DNA from: Meconema thalassinum
Lineage: Eukaryota > Arthropoda > Insecta > Orthoptera > Tettigoniidae
Assembly (NCBI GenBank): GCA_946902985.2
Contig: OX336388.2
Location: 134,985,846 to 135,049,845 of the forward strand
DNA length: 64,000 bases
Direction of reading: 5' to 3'
Position numbers and translations under genes: made by a program. Positions 32,890 to 43,499 of the stretch are shown here, in pieces. Numbering within the stretch: position 1 is the stretch's first letter; each line of letters opens with the position of its first letter. The notes beneath the pieces were generated by a model that was given only the letters and a program-made list of their open reading frames with translations, was not told where the DNA came from and did no database searches.

Positions 32890-34503
32890 ATTACTGAGAA
32901 GCATGCCATTGCAAATGAATTAAATGTATTTTACGGTAGTGTGTTCAATAAATCCAATAGCTGTGTGTTGGACCTTAACGGTGAATCAGGGGCTCCCCTT
33001 TTCCAAATAAACCTGTCAGCACTTGTTGTAAATTAGCTAATACAAAAATTACGTTACAATATATCGAAGGGTCCTGATAATATTGTTAGTGAAGTACTTA
33101 AACTAGGAGGTAGGAACGTGGCACGATACTTGGAGGTGATGATAATGTGTCCATAAACAATGCGCAAATCCCAGATGACTGGAAAAGAGCTACGGTAGTC
33201 CCAATATTTAAGGGAGGGAGCAGACTTGAATTGGGCAACTACAGGCCGGCTAGTCTTACGTCCATCGTTAGTAAACAGATGGAGCATCTCATTTTCGACT
33301 ACTTGAGGGAACAGTGGGAAACATTATCACGGTTTAATGATAGGCAACATGGATTTCGGAAAGGTTACTCATGCGAGAGTCAGATGCTATCACTTTTTCA
33401 AGATATTAGAGAATCGTTAGACAATGGAGTTTCAGTCGACGCCGTAGTTATAGATTTTGCGAAGGCATTTGATGTCGTGCCGCATGACATGCTACTCCAT
33501 AAATTAGCTTCGACGAAGATTGATAGAAAAGTAATTTTATGGATCCAAGAATTTTTGACGGGTCACGGGATTCGCAGTGACTGTCGATTGTTTGCGGATT
33601 ATTGTGTAATATATCGAAAGATACATGACTCACAAGACAACGCAGTACTTCAAGATGACCTGAACCTGGCGATTGAAAATAAAATGAAAATAAACACAAG
33701 AAAATGTAGTCTCATAAAAATAGGGAAAGTGCGAAGGCAAGATTTTCAATATAACATTGGCTTGGAAATACTTGTAGAAGACGATTCTTGCAAATATTTG
33801 GGCGTTCACGTAAGGAATGATATGAAATGGAGTAGTCACGTGGGATGTGTAGTTTCTGAAGCTTACAAATCCCTGCACTTTGCAATGAGGGTATTAAAAG
33901 GAAGTAGACCTCTGCTAAAGAATTAGGATATTTGCCACTTGTAAGACCTGTTCTGGAATACGCCTCGGCGGTTTGGGATCCATATCAAGTAGGGCTCATA
34001 AATGAGTTGGAAATGGTACAAAGAAAGGCGCTAGATTTGTGCTCAGTGACTTTAATCACAGGAGCAGTGTGAGCCGTATGTTAAAGAAACTTGGTTGGGA
34101 ATCACCTGAGGCTAGGAGGATGAAATCTAGACTCTGCCTATGTACAATACGTACACAAATCAACCAGCATGGGGTGAGTTTAGCAAACGTCTGGGAAAGC
34201 CCACTTACATGAGTAGGAGTGATCATCCTCTTTCAAAGTTAGGGCCCGACCACTGCGAATAAATTATGGTAAATATTCTTTCGTAAACCGTGCCATTGAT
34301 AACTGGAACTCTCTACCTGCCGCAGTCTTAGAGCCTTTTCCCAAACATATAGGTGTGTTTAAGAAAAGACTGACTATTTGTGTAAATACTCCAGTTTAAT
34401 TGTTATTGAATTGTTATGTATAATTATTTATTTGTTATGTACCAGTATATCTAATTTGCCACCTGGGGACACACCCCCAATTGCAAATAAATGAATGAAT
34501 GAA
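32890..34503 (+). pseudogene. CR1/Jockey-like LINE ORF2, internally deleted
   Basis: The open part is 33147-33926: IPDDWKRATVVPIFKGG, the NYRPASLTS motif, QHGFRKGYSC and AVVIDFAKAFDVVPH are RT motifs in order. Next comes RSDCRLFADYCVIYRK: the segment between the thumb-side loop and the catalytic box is deleted (no PQGSVLGP), and the expected FADD reads FADY. After 33926 the frame is broken but IDNWNSLPAAV and a (AATG)n tail at 34484-34503 remain. The upstream part (32890-33146) shows ISKGPDNIVSEVLKLGG in another frame. The copy is dead. Confidence 0.85.
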
Positions 34504-35082
34504 TAGGCCCATGCGAAGGCATGAGTGAACAGGAGCAATCTCGTTTACTTACAAGTCGATCGTGGAGAAGTTGTCTCCATTCCCCTCCCTGTCGCCCATT
34601 TCCGCCGCTGTTGAGAAAATAAGCAGGCTGAGGCCACATTGAAACAGCAACAATGCTTGCTCATACTGAGTCTGTGTAAGGGAGTTAGTTATTGTTGTTT
34701 TAAGGGGAGGATCTACGAGGTCATCTGCCCTGTGTGATTAAGGGAACAGTGCAGTGTAATTCAATGAAAATATAATTTTCTTTCGGACTCCCCTTTGAGT
34801 TAGCTTCCCAAAATTATATACTTCATGATCTTTCTGCATTTTAAATCTCTCTTTGGGCATATACGCGTTTAGGAAGAAAATCCACATTTTTTAACCGACT
34901 CCTTTGAAACTTGAACCCAACCATCAATGTTTTGTATCAGAAACTTTAATTTCTGTTTTAAGTTCTCCAAATTTTTGAAAAACAGAATAAAAAATTACAA
35001 TTTTTCAAAATGCGCTATAATTACTAAAAATTAATTCAATCATCAAATTTATTTTACTGAGTTCTTCTATTAAACGCATATA
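34504..35082. other. Mostly unassigned; I-like tail remnant at 34683-34732
   Basis: Bases 34683-34732 are another minus-orientation GTTAGTTATTGTTGTTTTAA tail remnant. The rest shows no feature. Confidence 0.45.
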
Positions 35083-35335
35083 ATGGAAATCCAGAACAGA
35101 GTGACAAAAGGTTCCACGTTCTTCTATCAGGTACGAGACCTAATGTGGGACAAAGCAGTCCCCGTAAAAGCCAAACAAACAATGTTCAAATCTTACCTCC
35201 TACCGCTTATGACATATGGGTTGGAGACCTGTGTGTTACTGAAAAGAGACATAAGCAAACTTCAAGCATACGAAATGAATTTTTTACGATTAGCTATGCA
35301 AAAAACAAAAAGAGACAGAATAAAAAATGAGTACA
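35083..35335 (+). pseudogene. RTE-like LINE fragment
   Basis: It encodes the post-RT region (LMWDKAVPVKAKQTMFKSYL, LMTYGLETCVL, MNFLRLAMQKTKRDRI). It is cut at both ends; the foldback arm begins immediately after it at 35336. Confidence 0.75.
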
Positions 35336-35353
35336 TTACTGTCGACCAAAATA

Positions 35354-36818
35354 CACACATCAAAAAAAGTTTTGCATCACCTCGGTTCCAAGAGTTCCGG
35401 AACCTTTAAATACAAAGGGAATAGAGATCAACACAAACAACATTTCAGCTCGTTTTATTGCTCATGAGACCCACACATTGCATGTTGTACCATCATACAG
35501 CTAGACTTTCAGCATTTGTGGTCCAGATTGCAGTACACACCACTACCTCTAATACCCAGTAGCACGTCCTCTTGCATTGATGCATGCCTGTATTCGTCGT
35601 GGCATACTATCCACAAGTTCATCAAGACACTGTTGGTCCAAATTGTCCCACTCCTCAACGACAATTCGGCGTAAATCTCTCAGAGTGGTTGGTGGGTCAA
35701 GACGTCCATAAACAGCCCTTTTCAACATATCCCAGGCATGTTCGATAGGGTTCATGTCTGGCGAACATGCTGGCCACTGTAGTCGAGCGATGTCGTTATC
35801 TTGAAGGAACGCATTCACAAGATGTGCACGATGAGGTCGAGAATTGTCGTCCATGAAGACAAATGCCTCTCCAATATTCTGCCGATATGGTTGCACTATG
35901 GGTCGGAGGATGTCATTCAGGTATCGTAAAGCCGTTTCGGAGCCTTCCATGACCACCAGTGGCGTACGTCGGCCCCACATAATGCCACCCCAAAACATCA
36001 GGGAACCACCACCTTGCTGCACTCGCTGGACAGTGTGTCTAAGACGTTCAGCCTGACCAGGGTGCCTCCAAACACGTCTCCGACGATTGTCTGGTTGAAG
36101 GCATATGCGACACTCATCGGTGAAGAGAACGTGATGCCAATTCCGTGGGGTCCATTCAGCATGTTGTTGGGCCCATCTGTACCGCGCTGCATGGTGTCGG
36201 GGTTGCAAAGCTGGACCTCGCCATGGACGTCGGGAGTGAAGTTGCGCATCATGCAGCCTATTGCGCACAGTTTGAGTTGAAACACGACGTCCTGTGGCTG
36301 AACGAAACGCATTATTCAACATGGTGGCATTGCTGTCAGGGTTCCTCCGAGCGGCAATCCGTAAGTAGCGGTCATCCACTACAGTAGTAGCCCTTGAGCG
36401 GCCTGAGCGAGGCCTGTCATCGACAGTTCCTGTATCTCTGTACCTCCTCCATGTCCGAACAACATCGCTTTGGTTCACTCTGAGACGCCTGGAAACTTCC
36501 CTTGTTGAGAGCCCTTCTTGACACAAAGTAACAATGCGGACGCGATCGAACTGCGGTATTGACCTTCTAGGCATGGTAGAACTACAGACAACATGAGCAG
36601 CGTACCTTCGTCCTGGTGGAATGACTGGAACTGATCGGCTGTCGTACCCCCTCCGTCTAATAGGCCCTGCTCATGCATGGTTGTTTACATCTTTGAGCAG
36701 TTTTAGTGACATCTATGAACAGTCAAAGGGACTGTATCTTGGATACAATATACACAGTCAACGTCTATATGCCGGAGATCTGGGAACCGAGGTGATGCAA
36801 AACTTTTTTTGATGTGTG
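35354..36818 (-). mobile_element. Tc1-like DNA transposon, copy 1, apparently intact
   Basis: 1465 bp with TIRs starting CACACATC and matching for about 36 bp, then weakly to 47. TA flanks it (35352-35353 and 36819-36820), as expected of Tc1/mariner. It carries one complete transposase frame. The copy at 49947 has exactly the same length, opposite orientation, and only a few differences, so both moved recently. Confidence 0.95.
35549..36574 (-). CDS. Tc1-like DD34E transposase (copy 1)
   Basis: 341 residues, the usual size. Two helix-turn-helix units at about 5-115 (TLCQEGLSTREVSRRL; VSTQTVRNRL) bind the TIRs. The catalytic triad is D153 (FTDEC), D243 (MDDN) and E278 (NPIEHAW), with 34 residues between the last two, so DD34E. 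The glycine-rich loop QQGGGSLMFWGG is present. The linker reads SGRSRA where copy 2 has SGRPRA, altering the GRPR-like hook. There are no stops or gaps. It cuts and pastes the element at TA sites. Confidence 0.95.
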   Translation of the reverse strand: MPRRSIPQFDRVRIVTLCQEGLSTREVSRRLRVNQSDVVRTWRRYRDTGTVDDRPRSGRSRATTVVDDRYLRIAARRNPDSNATMLNNAFRSATGRRVSTQTVRNRLHDAQLHSRRPWRGPALQPRHHAARYRWAQQHAEWTPRNWHHVLFTDECRICLQPDNRRRRVWRHPGQAERLRHTVQRVQQGGGSLMFWGGIMWGRRTPLVVMEGSETALRYLNDILRPIVQPYRQNIGEAFVFMDDNSRPHRAHLVNAFLQDNDIARLQWPACSPDMNPIEHAWDMLKRAVYGRLDPPTTLRDLRRIVVEEWDNLDQQCLDELVDSMPRRIQACINARGRATGY

Positions 36819-37428
36819 TAGTATGTGCACTCGAGTTTGAAGGTTGTTTGTGAAGTAACCAATAGGCCTACATAAAATCCAATAACATCAGTTTCGTCCT
36901 TCTATTTTACGTTAGTTCATGTAGGTTTAGAATATTTAATTTTATTATTTTTTATCGCAGTTGGAACACAAAAAGCGCCCGCTTTTAAGCGTGTTTCAAT
37001 CATGCGTCACATTTACGAATTATTATCTCACAAACCCGTCATCAGATTGAATCAAAATTTTAACACAATGTACATTGGAATGATGTATAACTGGTTTATT
37101 AATTTCAAAATTTTGTGTGTCCAAGAAACAAAGTTGTTATCATTTTTGTAAGGTAACTTTTTCTCGGCTCGGGGTGTTTGGAAAATGTAGTTCATGGTCG
37201 CGTTGTAATCCTTATACATCAAAAAGGTATGCTGTATGTCTGTGAAATACGTAAATTAATTCACTTATTTTATATCGATTTGTATTTGTACGGGGAAATA
37301 AGACATGGTTCACCAGCTAGCCGCTCCGCATTATTTATCCTATTGACAAATACAGCCAGTAGTAATTGAGTACTTTTTTCCGTTCTAAAACCATACGGAT
37401 GTTCCTTTTGAAATATCCTATTTATATA

Positions 37429-38592
37429 TTATTATTGGAATTAAACACAATGTGTACAGAATTATTACATAACAGATATCATTGACACTCGTCCTTTGCA
37501 TAGTACGAGATTGGCATTGTTCTTTTTGTACATTCAAATAGGTGATACTGTGTGCAGCATTGGTTGCGGAGTTCACAGCTGCATTGACTGTCGGCGTTGT
37601 GGTAAACTTTCCTGTTGCAGATTTTATGGTGGAAGCCGTGTATTGCTCCTCGGGTGTAGAGGTGTCGTAGTTCATAGCCGGCTGATCTCCATTCTTTCTC
37701 CTTCATGGCTGGGGTGCGGTAGAATTCGGGGTCTATTTCTGTTGATTTCTGGGCTCTTTCTTCCAGGAACTTGATGCATGCTTGTGTTTGAATCAGGTTG
37801 TGTTTTAATATTAGGTCTTCTATAAATGTGTTTGTTCCCACCAGTTGATAAACTAATCTGGTTGGGGCGTACTTCGATACGCACAGTGTTTTCTTGAGGT
37901 ATCTGGCTTTAACTCTATCCAGGTCTTTGATGTTTTTGTAGTTCAAGTATGGCCAAATTATTTCAATTGCGTATGATGCTATTGGGGCTATTTTCAGGTT
38001 GAACAGTGAAATTGATGTTTCTAGTGAGAGGCTATGAAGTCTTTTGATTTCCATTGTGGCTTTTATTGCGGAGATTGATCTTTCCTCAACATGTCTTGTG
38101 AAGGTGAATCCGGTGACCTGCAGAGTTACCCCTAAATATTTGTACGCCTTCGCTATGCCTAAAGTGTGATCCCCACATGTGAAGACATCCTTCGAGGATA
38201 TTCGTCCGCCTTTCCGAAACTTCATTACTTTTGTCTTGTTCTGGTTTATTTTAAGTTCGTTTTCATTCGTCCATTCCTCTAACCGATTGATAGCTTGCTG
38301 CATCGCTTCCCTGTTTTTGCTTAGGATCACCATGTCATCTGCATAGAGCAGTATTTTTACCCCTTCCGTTGTGATCTTTTGAACTACGTCGTTTGTGAGC
38401 ATGTTGAAAAGTATCGGGCTTAGAGGGTCACCTTGTAGAACTCCGTTTGTCTGTTTTATGTTCCTTGATTCTAGCTGACCGTCACATATGCTTATTACGT
38501 TGCTGTGCAGTATGCTTGTTATGAGGCTAAGGAAAGGGTCTTCTGGTCCTAGAACTGTCTTCAGTTTTTGGATGAGAATGTTCCTGTTCACT
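37429..38592 (-). mobile_element. I-like LINE, 5'-truncated, with 12-bp target duplication
   Basis: CCTATTTATATA occurs at 37417-37428 and 38593-38604. On the minus strand the element starts mid-ORF2 and ends with AATTCCAATAATAA, a TAA-rich tail as in I-type LINEs. Confidence 0.9.
37479..38591 (-). CDS. I-like LINE reverse transcriptase, C-terminal two thirds
   Basis: The frame is open over 370 codons from the truncation point. It has GVLQGDPLSPILFN, the catalytic YADDMVILS, the FRKGG and YKYLGVTL boxes, a long thumb region and a C-terminal zinc-type motif CSCELRNQCCTQYHLFEC. The true start lies upstream and is lost, so the first Met is only internal. It is related to the ORF at 44738-46552 but clearly diverged, so the two are different subfamilies. 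It was probably able to act only in a full-length parent. Confidence 0.85.
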   Translation of the reverse strand: MNRNILIQKLKTVLGPEDPFLSLITSILHSNVISICDGQLESRNIKQTNGVLQGDPLSPILFNMLTNDVVQKITTEGVKILLYADDMVILSKNREAMQQAINRLEEWTNENELKINQNKTKVMKFRKGGRISSKDVFTCGDHTLGIAKAYKYLGVTLQVTGFTFTRHVEERSISAIKATMEIKRLHSLSLETSISLFNLKIAPIASYAIEIIWPYLNYKNIKDLDRVKARYLKKTLCVSKYAPTRLVYQLVGTNTFIEDLILKHNLIQTQACIKFLEERAQKSTEIDPEFYRTPAMKEKEWRSAGYELRHLYTRGAIHGFHHKICNRKVYHNADSQCSCELRNQCCTQYHLFECTKRTMPISYYAKDECQ

Positions 38593-38604
38593 CCTATTTA
38601 TATA

Positions 38605-38915
38605 GGGAATTGTTAAGTTTTTTATACAGGCATTTTTCTATGCTTCTATGGGAGATTGATAAAACGCATAAAGGTTTATAATTACCAAACTCTAAGTGAT
38701 CACCATTCTTATATATGTTATTGTGTATTTTAGATATGTATTATTATACGTTGTTTATAAGGTGTGTGATGATTTATATAGTGTTTCGAGATGTTGCCTT
38801 AATATCTTTCGATCTAATTTCGAATAACATCCTTCGTAAGATCACTGGTAGCACCTGGGGCTCTAAACCATTAACCTTGAGAACGATAGCACTTGCCACA
38901 TGTTACAGTGCGGTA
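38605..38915. other. Unassigned sequence
   Basis: No feature recognised. Confidence 0.35.
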
Positions 38916-39433
38916 GTTGGTTGATTCCTCAGTTTAGGGGCTGCGACAACGCGGTCTTGTAGCCCCGTGTACTTTGGGTGTGTGTAGAATCTGTCTGATA
39001 ACCGGTGTTAATTGTGATGACTGTATTACTGTGTGTTATCTGTTTTCAATTCAAGTGTGGACTGCAGACATTGAATTTTTTTCAAGTAGGTCCTTCTTTT
39101 GCCGCCAAACGCCACCGTCAACGACTACTAGTTCAGAACTTGATTACCAGATGCCACCGCAGTCTGCTCCTGGCGACGAACGTCGGAACCTAAGAGCGTT
39201 TGTCGAATGATTAACCTATATTATAATTTAGCTTCACACAGGTGTAATTAGTGGAAGGTTCTTTAACATGCCATAAATCTATGACATGGGACAGCCGTAT
39301 TTACTTCCCCTCCGAATGAAGTCATACTGTGGGATTTTTAACGCTCTTAAAAAATCCGACGGCTTCGGCTGGGTTTGAACCCGCGATCTTTGGCATAGAA
39401 GCTCAGCATGCTACCGACTACGCCACCGAAGCC
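38916..39433 (-). mobile_element. SINE family 1, third copy
   Basis: Minus strand: tRNA head at the right end (CTTCGGTGGCGTAGTCGGTAG, B box GGTTCAAACCC), family 1 body, and a short (AACC) tail at the left end. It is close to the 7101 copy throughout. Confidence 0.85.
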
Positions 39434-39715
39434 GCTGTTACTGTGCTGCAGAATATGCATGCCCAGTGTGGTACAAATCTGCCCATGCAAATCAAGTTGG
39501 CAAGTTGCTTAATGAAGCATGTAGGCTCATTACAGGTTGTTGTGAGGCCTAAACTCCTTGTGAAACTTTACCAGCTTGCAGGGATAGCACCACCAGATAT
39601 TCGTCGTGAGGTAGCTGCCAATGCAGAGAGAGTTAAACAGGTTCAACAGCATTCCCACCCGCTATATGGTTATGTACCAGCCACCACCCCTAGGTTGAAG
39701 TTTCCTTACAACCAC
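39434..39715 (+). pseudogene. Jockey/I-like LINE fragment (thumb region)
   Basis: It encodes a degraded LINE segment ending LYQLAGIAPPDIRREVAANAER and HPLYGYVPATTPRLK. The same element seems to resume at about 40440-40474 and 40803-41045, being interrupted by a Penelope-like piece and a SINE. Confidence 0.7.
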
Positions 39716-40440
39716 TGCAATCTTGCAGTCTACACCAGCTACAGCAAGAAAGAATTGTGGATTTCTCGGCTTGGTAGTAACTCTCTATGGTGTCTAGGCT
39801 TTCGCGGCCGGTGTCAATGTGACAACGGTGATGCATCAAATAAACAAGCTGACGCAAGTGGTGCATAAATCAACCGAGATAAAGCAGCCAAACTTGGACG
39901 CAGGAGTTTACAAAGTGCCTTACTCCTGTGGACAGGTTTACATTGGACAAACTAAAAGACGCGTTTCTATTAGGATTTCAGAGCACATTCGAAACACGAA
40001 ACAGATAAACTACAGATCTGCAATAGCTGAGCATGCTGACGTCACGAGTCACGCCATCGAATTTGATCAGGTCGAAACTGTTGCTACAATTCCCGGATAT
40101 CAAAACAGGTTTATTAGAGAGGCAATAGAGGTCGTGCAGCATCCCAATAATTTCAATCGCGAACATGGTTTCAAACTTATGCATCATTTGGAAAGTTCTC
40201 CTAGCGCGCAACTGCCAGGAGCGCGGACCAATGAGGGTGCAGCGTGACGACAATGCAGGGCAAGCAAACACATCTGACTGGCAATAACCGTTAGTTTGAG
40301 TACGGACACCAACTCGTACCTACCCATGAATAAGGCTGCTGCAATGTCAGCCGAAACGTCGGGAAACCATCACCGATATACGACGCGGCTCCATCCTGTA
40401 AGCCTAGATGATAATCTCTAAGGTGTCATCCTTCGGAAAG
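39716..40440 (+). mobile_element. Penelope-like element fragment
   Basis: It contains the GIY-YIG frame and downstream sequence with GGCTG-CTGCAATGT-CAGCC followed by GAAACGTC (40338-40365), a stem-loop plus GAAAC as in the other hammerhead-like ends here but without a proper CTGANGA core. The RT part is missing. Confidence 0.7.
39861..40247 (+). CDS. GIY-YIG endonuclease domain of a Penelope-like element
   Basis: The stretch GVYKVPYSCGQVYIGQTKRR carries the GIY-YIG core with the following arginines, then an SEHI segment, an AEHA segment and an FIREAIEV segment containing the conserved glutamate. Penelope-like elements use this nuclease to nick their target. The frame opens at 39819 and is intact to the stop; the preceding RT domain is not here, so this is the 3' part of an ORF. 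N-terminal boundary is approximate. Confidence 0.85.
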   Translation: MHKSTEIKQPNLDAGVYKVPYSCGQVYIGQTKRRVSIRISEHIRNTKQINYRSAIAEHADVTSHAIEFDQVETVATIPGYQNRFIREAIEVVQHPNNFNREHGFKLMHHLESSPSAQLPGARTNEGAA

Positions 40441-40474
40441 CCTTCCACCTGGCCATGAACAGAAATGGGTCATG

Positions 40475-40802
40475 TTTTTTTTTAGCGTATGGCTTTTAGT
40501 GCCGGGAGTGTCCGAGGACATGTTCGGCTCGCCAGTTTTGTAGCTGCTTCGAGACGGACACCCAATGGGTGAGCTACAAGTACCGTTGGAAAGGGAAGTT
40601 GGAATGTAAGAACGAGGAGTTGGAAGGTAGCGGCTGTGGCCTATAGTTAGGGACCAACCCCGGCATTTGCCTGGAAGGAAGATGGAAAACCACAGAAGAC
40701 CATCTTCAAGGTTGCCAGCGGGGGGATTCGAACCTCCGCGCCTCCCGGATGTGAGCGAATGACATCAGTCATGCCGTAACCACCACGGCTAACTCACCCG
40801 GT
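40475..40802 (-). mobile_element. SINE family 3, full copy with poly(A) and target duplication
   Basis: ATGGGTCATG flanks it (40465-40474 and 40803-40812). On the minus strand it has a tRNA head (GTGAGTTAGCCGTGGTGG, B box GGTTCGAATCC), a body and an A tail of about nine. It is inserted in the LINE fragment. Confidence 0.9.
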
Positions 40803-41045
40803 ATGGGTCATGTGGAGGGCACTTAATCGTCTGCGTTCTGGAGTTGGAAGATCAAAGAACAATTTGTAGAAATGATACTTCCTCGTCGACACCACCAACT
40901 GCGACTGCGGTGTGCTCCAGACCTTGCCAGACCTTGGAGCTATGCCCTGCCACTTGCACAACGGAAAATCTCCTTCTCACAACACCAGATGCTATACAGG
41001 TTATATGTTTCTGGACGAACGTGGTGTTAATAGACATTGTGTGTT
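40803..41045 (+). pseudogene. Jockey/I-like LINE ORF2 C-terminus
   Basis: A degraded end of ORF2, with the pattern LVV-type leucines and cysteines expected of the C-terminal zinc motif now frame-shifted (for example CNDTSSSTPPTATAVCSRPC versus the expected CDCG). It continues the 39434 fragment. Confidence 0.6.
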
Positions 41046-41329
41046 TGTTTGGTTGTAATTATGTAATTTTGTTTTTTTAAGCCTTGTCATTTGATTGCTT
41101 CTGACTCGGAATATATATATATATCGTCCGCACCGGATGATTTGTTTGTTAATACCTACATTATTTCAAATTCATCCGTTTAAAGTAACGTAAAATAATT
41201 ATTAATGTGTTTTGTGTGTCAAGTGTTGATATTACAGTTATGAGCTAGCTATTTTTATTTTTATTTTCACTTCACCGTTAAATTTATTGACTTTCACTTC
41301 ACTAGAAAATCTTTAGAATAAGGGAACTA
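41046..41329. other. Unassigned sequence with a short (AT)n run
   Basis: (AT)n at about 41109-41124. Nothing else recognised. Confidence 0.45.
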
Positions 41330-41763
41330 ATAAGGGAACTACGCAGAAATACAAGAAAATAATTGATGACAAATATCAATGTGTAGATGCTAAAGAATTG
41401 CTGGGCATTGAAAAGGAGTGGTCAGGACACTGGGATGCAGTACTAAAAGTAGCTAAGGCATGTTTTGGGACAAAAGTGTGTAAAGACAGGAAAAGCGCAC
41501 ATCCTGGTGGAATGGCCTAGTAAAGTAAAGGAAAAAGGAAGGCTTACCAAAAGTGGCTCGTTACAATATCAAGGTGCAGTAACGTAAATGCAGTGAATTG
41601 TCAGTAGTTATCATCTGCATCCTCCAGCGACGGAAGTCCTCCTACATCGCTCAGTATTTAGACTGACCTTGAAAGAATGACTATTTTTGGAGGATAAGAA
41701 CCAGAAAACCAATAACTAATGGTTGTATGTGTTCCTTAGAAGCCTCATCGCATGGAATGTACA
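41330..41763 (+). pseudogene. RTE-like LINE fragment interrupted by mariner and hAT elements
   Basis: Bases 41335-41600 encode the endonuclease-RT linker (KYKKIIDDKYQCVDAKELLG, HWDAVLKVAKACFG). The later C-terminal part reads across the mariner (43030-43234, NNWFKEVQTDLDELNI) and across the hAT (49276-49325, KKDVEEISYRLLWKT). The whole is a deleted, disrupted copy. Confidence 0.7.
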
Positions 41764-41765
41764 TA

Positions 41766-43027
41766 CAGGGTGTCCCACCTAACTCTGCGACCTCAAATAT
41801 TATCGAAATGAAACATGATGTGAAAAATCTACTTGCACAGGAATGTAGCCACGTCAGGGGGTCACACAATGGGAGGATATGCACAATCCAGGAAATTATA
41901 ACAATACCACTTTTAACGCAAAGTTGCCTTTTTTTTAATGGAACATACATGTTTTTTCTAGCAAAATCAATAATAAACATACAATTATTGATAACAGAAT
42001 TGGTTTCACTTCTCTAAACCTCGTAACTTATGAAATAACTAAAGTTGTAGGTTACTAACCAACGGCAGTGGAGTATCAGTGTTTGGTGCGGTATCACTGG
42101 CAACCGTATTGTAGGTTCCTATTTTTATCAGGGAACACTAAACGAACAGCGATATGCATCATTTCTTCAAGACACGTTACCCCTTCTCATGGAGGACGTG
42201 GGATTGGAAACTCGTGTATCAATGTGGTACCAGCATGATGGGTGCCCCGCACATTTCGCACGTGTTGGCAGAGATGTAATGGATGAGAAGTTTCCAAATC
42301 GGTGGATAGGACGTGGTGGTCCTGTGAGATGGCCAGCACGGTCCCTCGACTTGACGCCATTAGACTACTTTCTCTGGAGCGCATTGCAAGATAGTCTATC
42401 AGGAAGTCCCAACTACAATAGCGAATTACTTCGGCGTGTGCGGAAATATCTGTGGAAACACTGGGATCAGTACAACGCCCTGTTGTTCACCGTCTACAGA
42501 AGTGCATTGATGCAAACGGTGGTCACATTGAACATCCGCTGAAGTGACACAGTTTCATCAGTTAAGATGTTACTGCTTACTTGTGAATGTCTCTTCCGTG
42601 CTGGATGTAATTTAAAAACATGACGTTTCTTTAAGCTATAGGCCACAAGTTTGTTTAGGAAATCGGTAATTGTACATTTTGAACTATGTGTACAGTTCTA
42701 CACATTTGTTAAACTTGACAAACAGTGTCTCCATTGCCATCCTCTACAACGTTAGTAATTTCAGAAGTTACGGGGTTTAGATATGTGAAACCAATTCTTT
42801 TATCATTAACTGTATGTTTACTCTTGATTTTGCTAGAAAAAAAAGTATGTTCCATTTAAAAAATGGTAACTTTGTGTTGAAAGTGATATTGTTATAATTT
42901 CCTGGATTGTGCATATCCTCCCATTGTGTGACCCCCTGACGTGGCTACATTCCTGCGCAAGTAGATTTTTCAAATCTTGTTTCATTTCGATAATATTTGA
43001 GGTCGCAAAGTTAGGTGGGACACCCTG
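41766..43027 (+). mobile_element. Mariner-like element with long (about 260 bp) ITRs
   Basis: TA flanks it (41764-41765 and 43028-43029). The left end CAGGGTGTCCCACCTAACT and the right end, read inward, match for about 260 bp (41766-42025 against 42768-43027) with scattered differences. The 1262-bp element keeps only half of its transposase gene. Confidence 0.9.
42069..42542 (+). pseudogene. DD41D mariner transposase, C-terminal half
   Basis: The frame starts inside the catalytic domain (WSISVWCGITGNRIVG) and continues to the stop at 42542. It has the second catalytic aspartate in WYQHDGCPAHF and the third acidic residue in DLTPLDYFLW, with 41 residues between, so DD41D (spacing known from the rosa type). 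The N-terminal helix-turn-helix and first aspartate are deleted, so it cannot work alone. Confidence 0.85.
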
Positions 43028-43029
43028 TA

Positions 43030-43234
43030 TAACAATGAAAAATAACTGGTTCAAGGAAGTCCAAACGGATTTAGATGAATTAAACATTACAATGCAGCAC
43101 ATTGAACGACGAGAAGAACCCCATATTTTGTTAAACAAATATACAAGACTTACAAATTGGAAAACGTAAGTAGTATTTCATATCTGAAGACGAAAGAGTG
43201 GCAAGATCGACTCGAATGAAGAAATTCTGGGAGG
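43030..43234 (+). pseudogene. RTE-like LINE C-terminal piece between mariner and hAT
   Basis: It encodes KNNWFKEVQTDLDELNI, then ILLNKYTRLTNWKT, and runs into the hAT insertion at CTGGGAGG. It is the continuation of the 41330 fragment. Confidence 0.7.
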
Positions 43235-43499
43235 CAGGCCCCGGGCTATAAACGGACATACTGGGCATTTGCCCAGGGTGCCAAATTTTAGGGGGCGCTA
43301 AAATTTAGGTGACGCTGAACGCAGAAAAAGGTTGACCCAACAATCCCAACAAAAACAAGATGTTCAGTAAAGAAAATATAGCCTACTTTCTCCTAAATGC
43401 ATGGGTATTGTTATAACTCTTTGTCCTTTTCAAGGAGTATAACTGAATGTTGGTTGTAGTAGCTTGTTGACATGCAACGTGTTATACGGATATTAAACA

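Larger units (their letters stand above)
35336..37330 (+). mobile_element. Single arm of the foldback element, split by Tc1
   Basis: Bases 35336-35353 (TTACTGTCGACC...) and 36819-37330 match the 12347 arm; the part ending ACCAGCTAGCCGCTCC corresponds to 25036-25050. The empty site at 12347-12370 shows where the Tc1 element entered. The second arm is missing. Confidence 0.75.
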
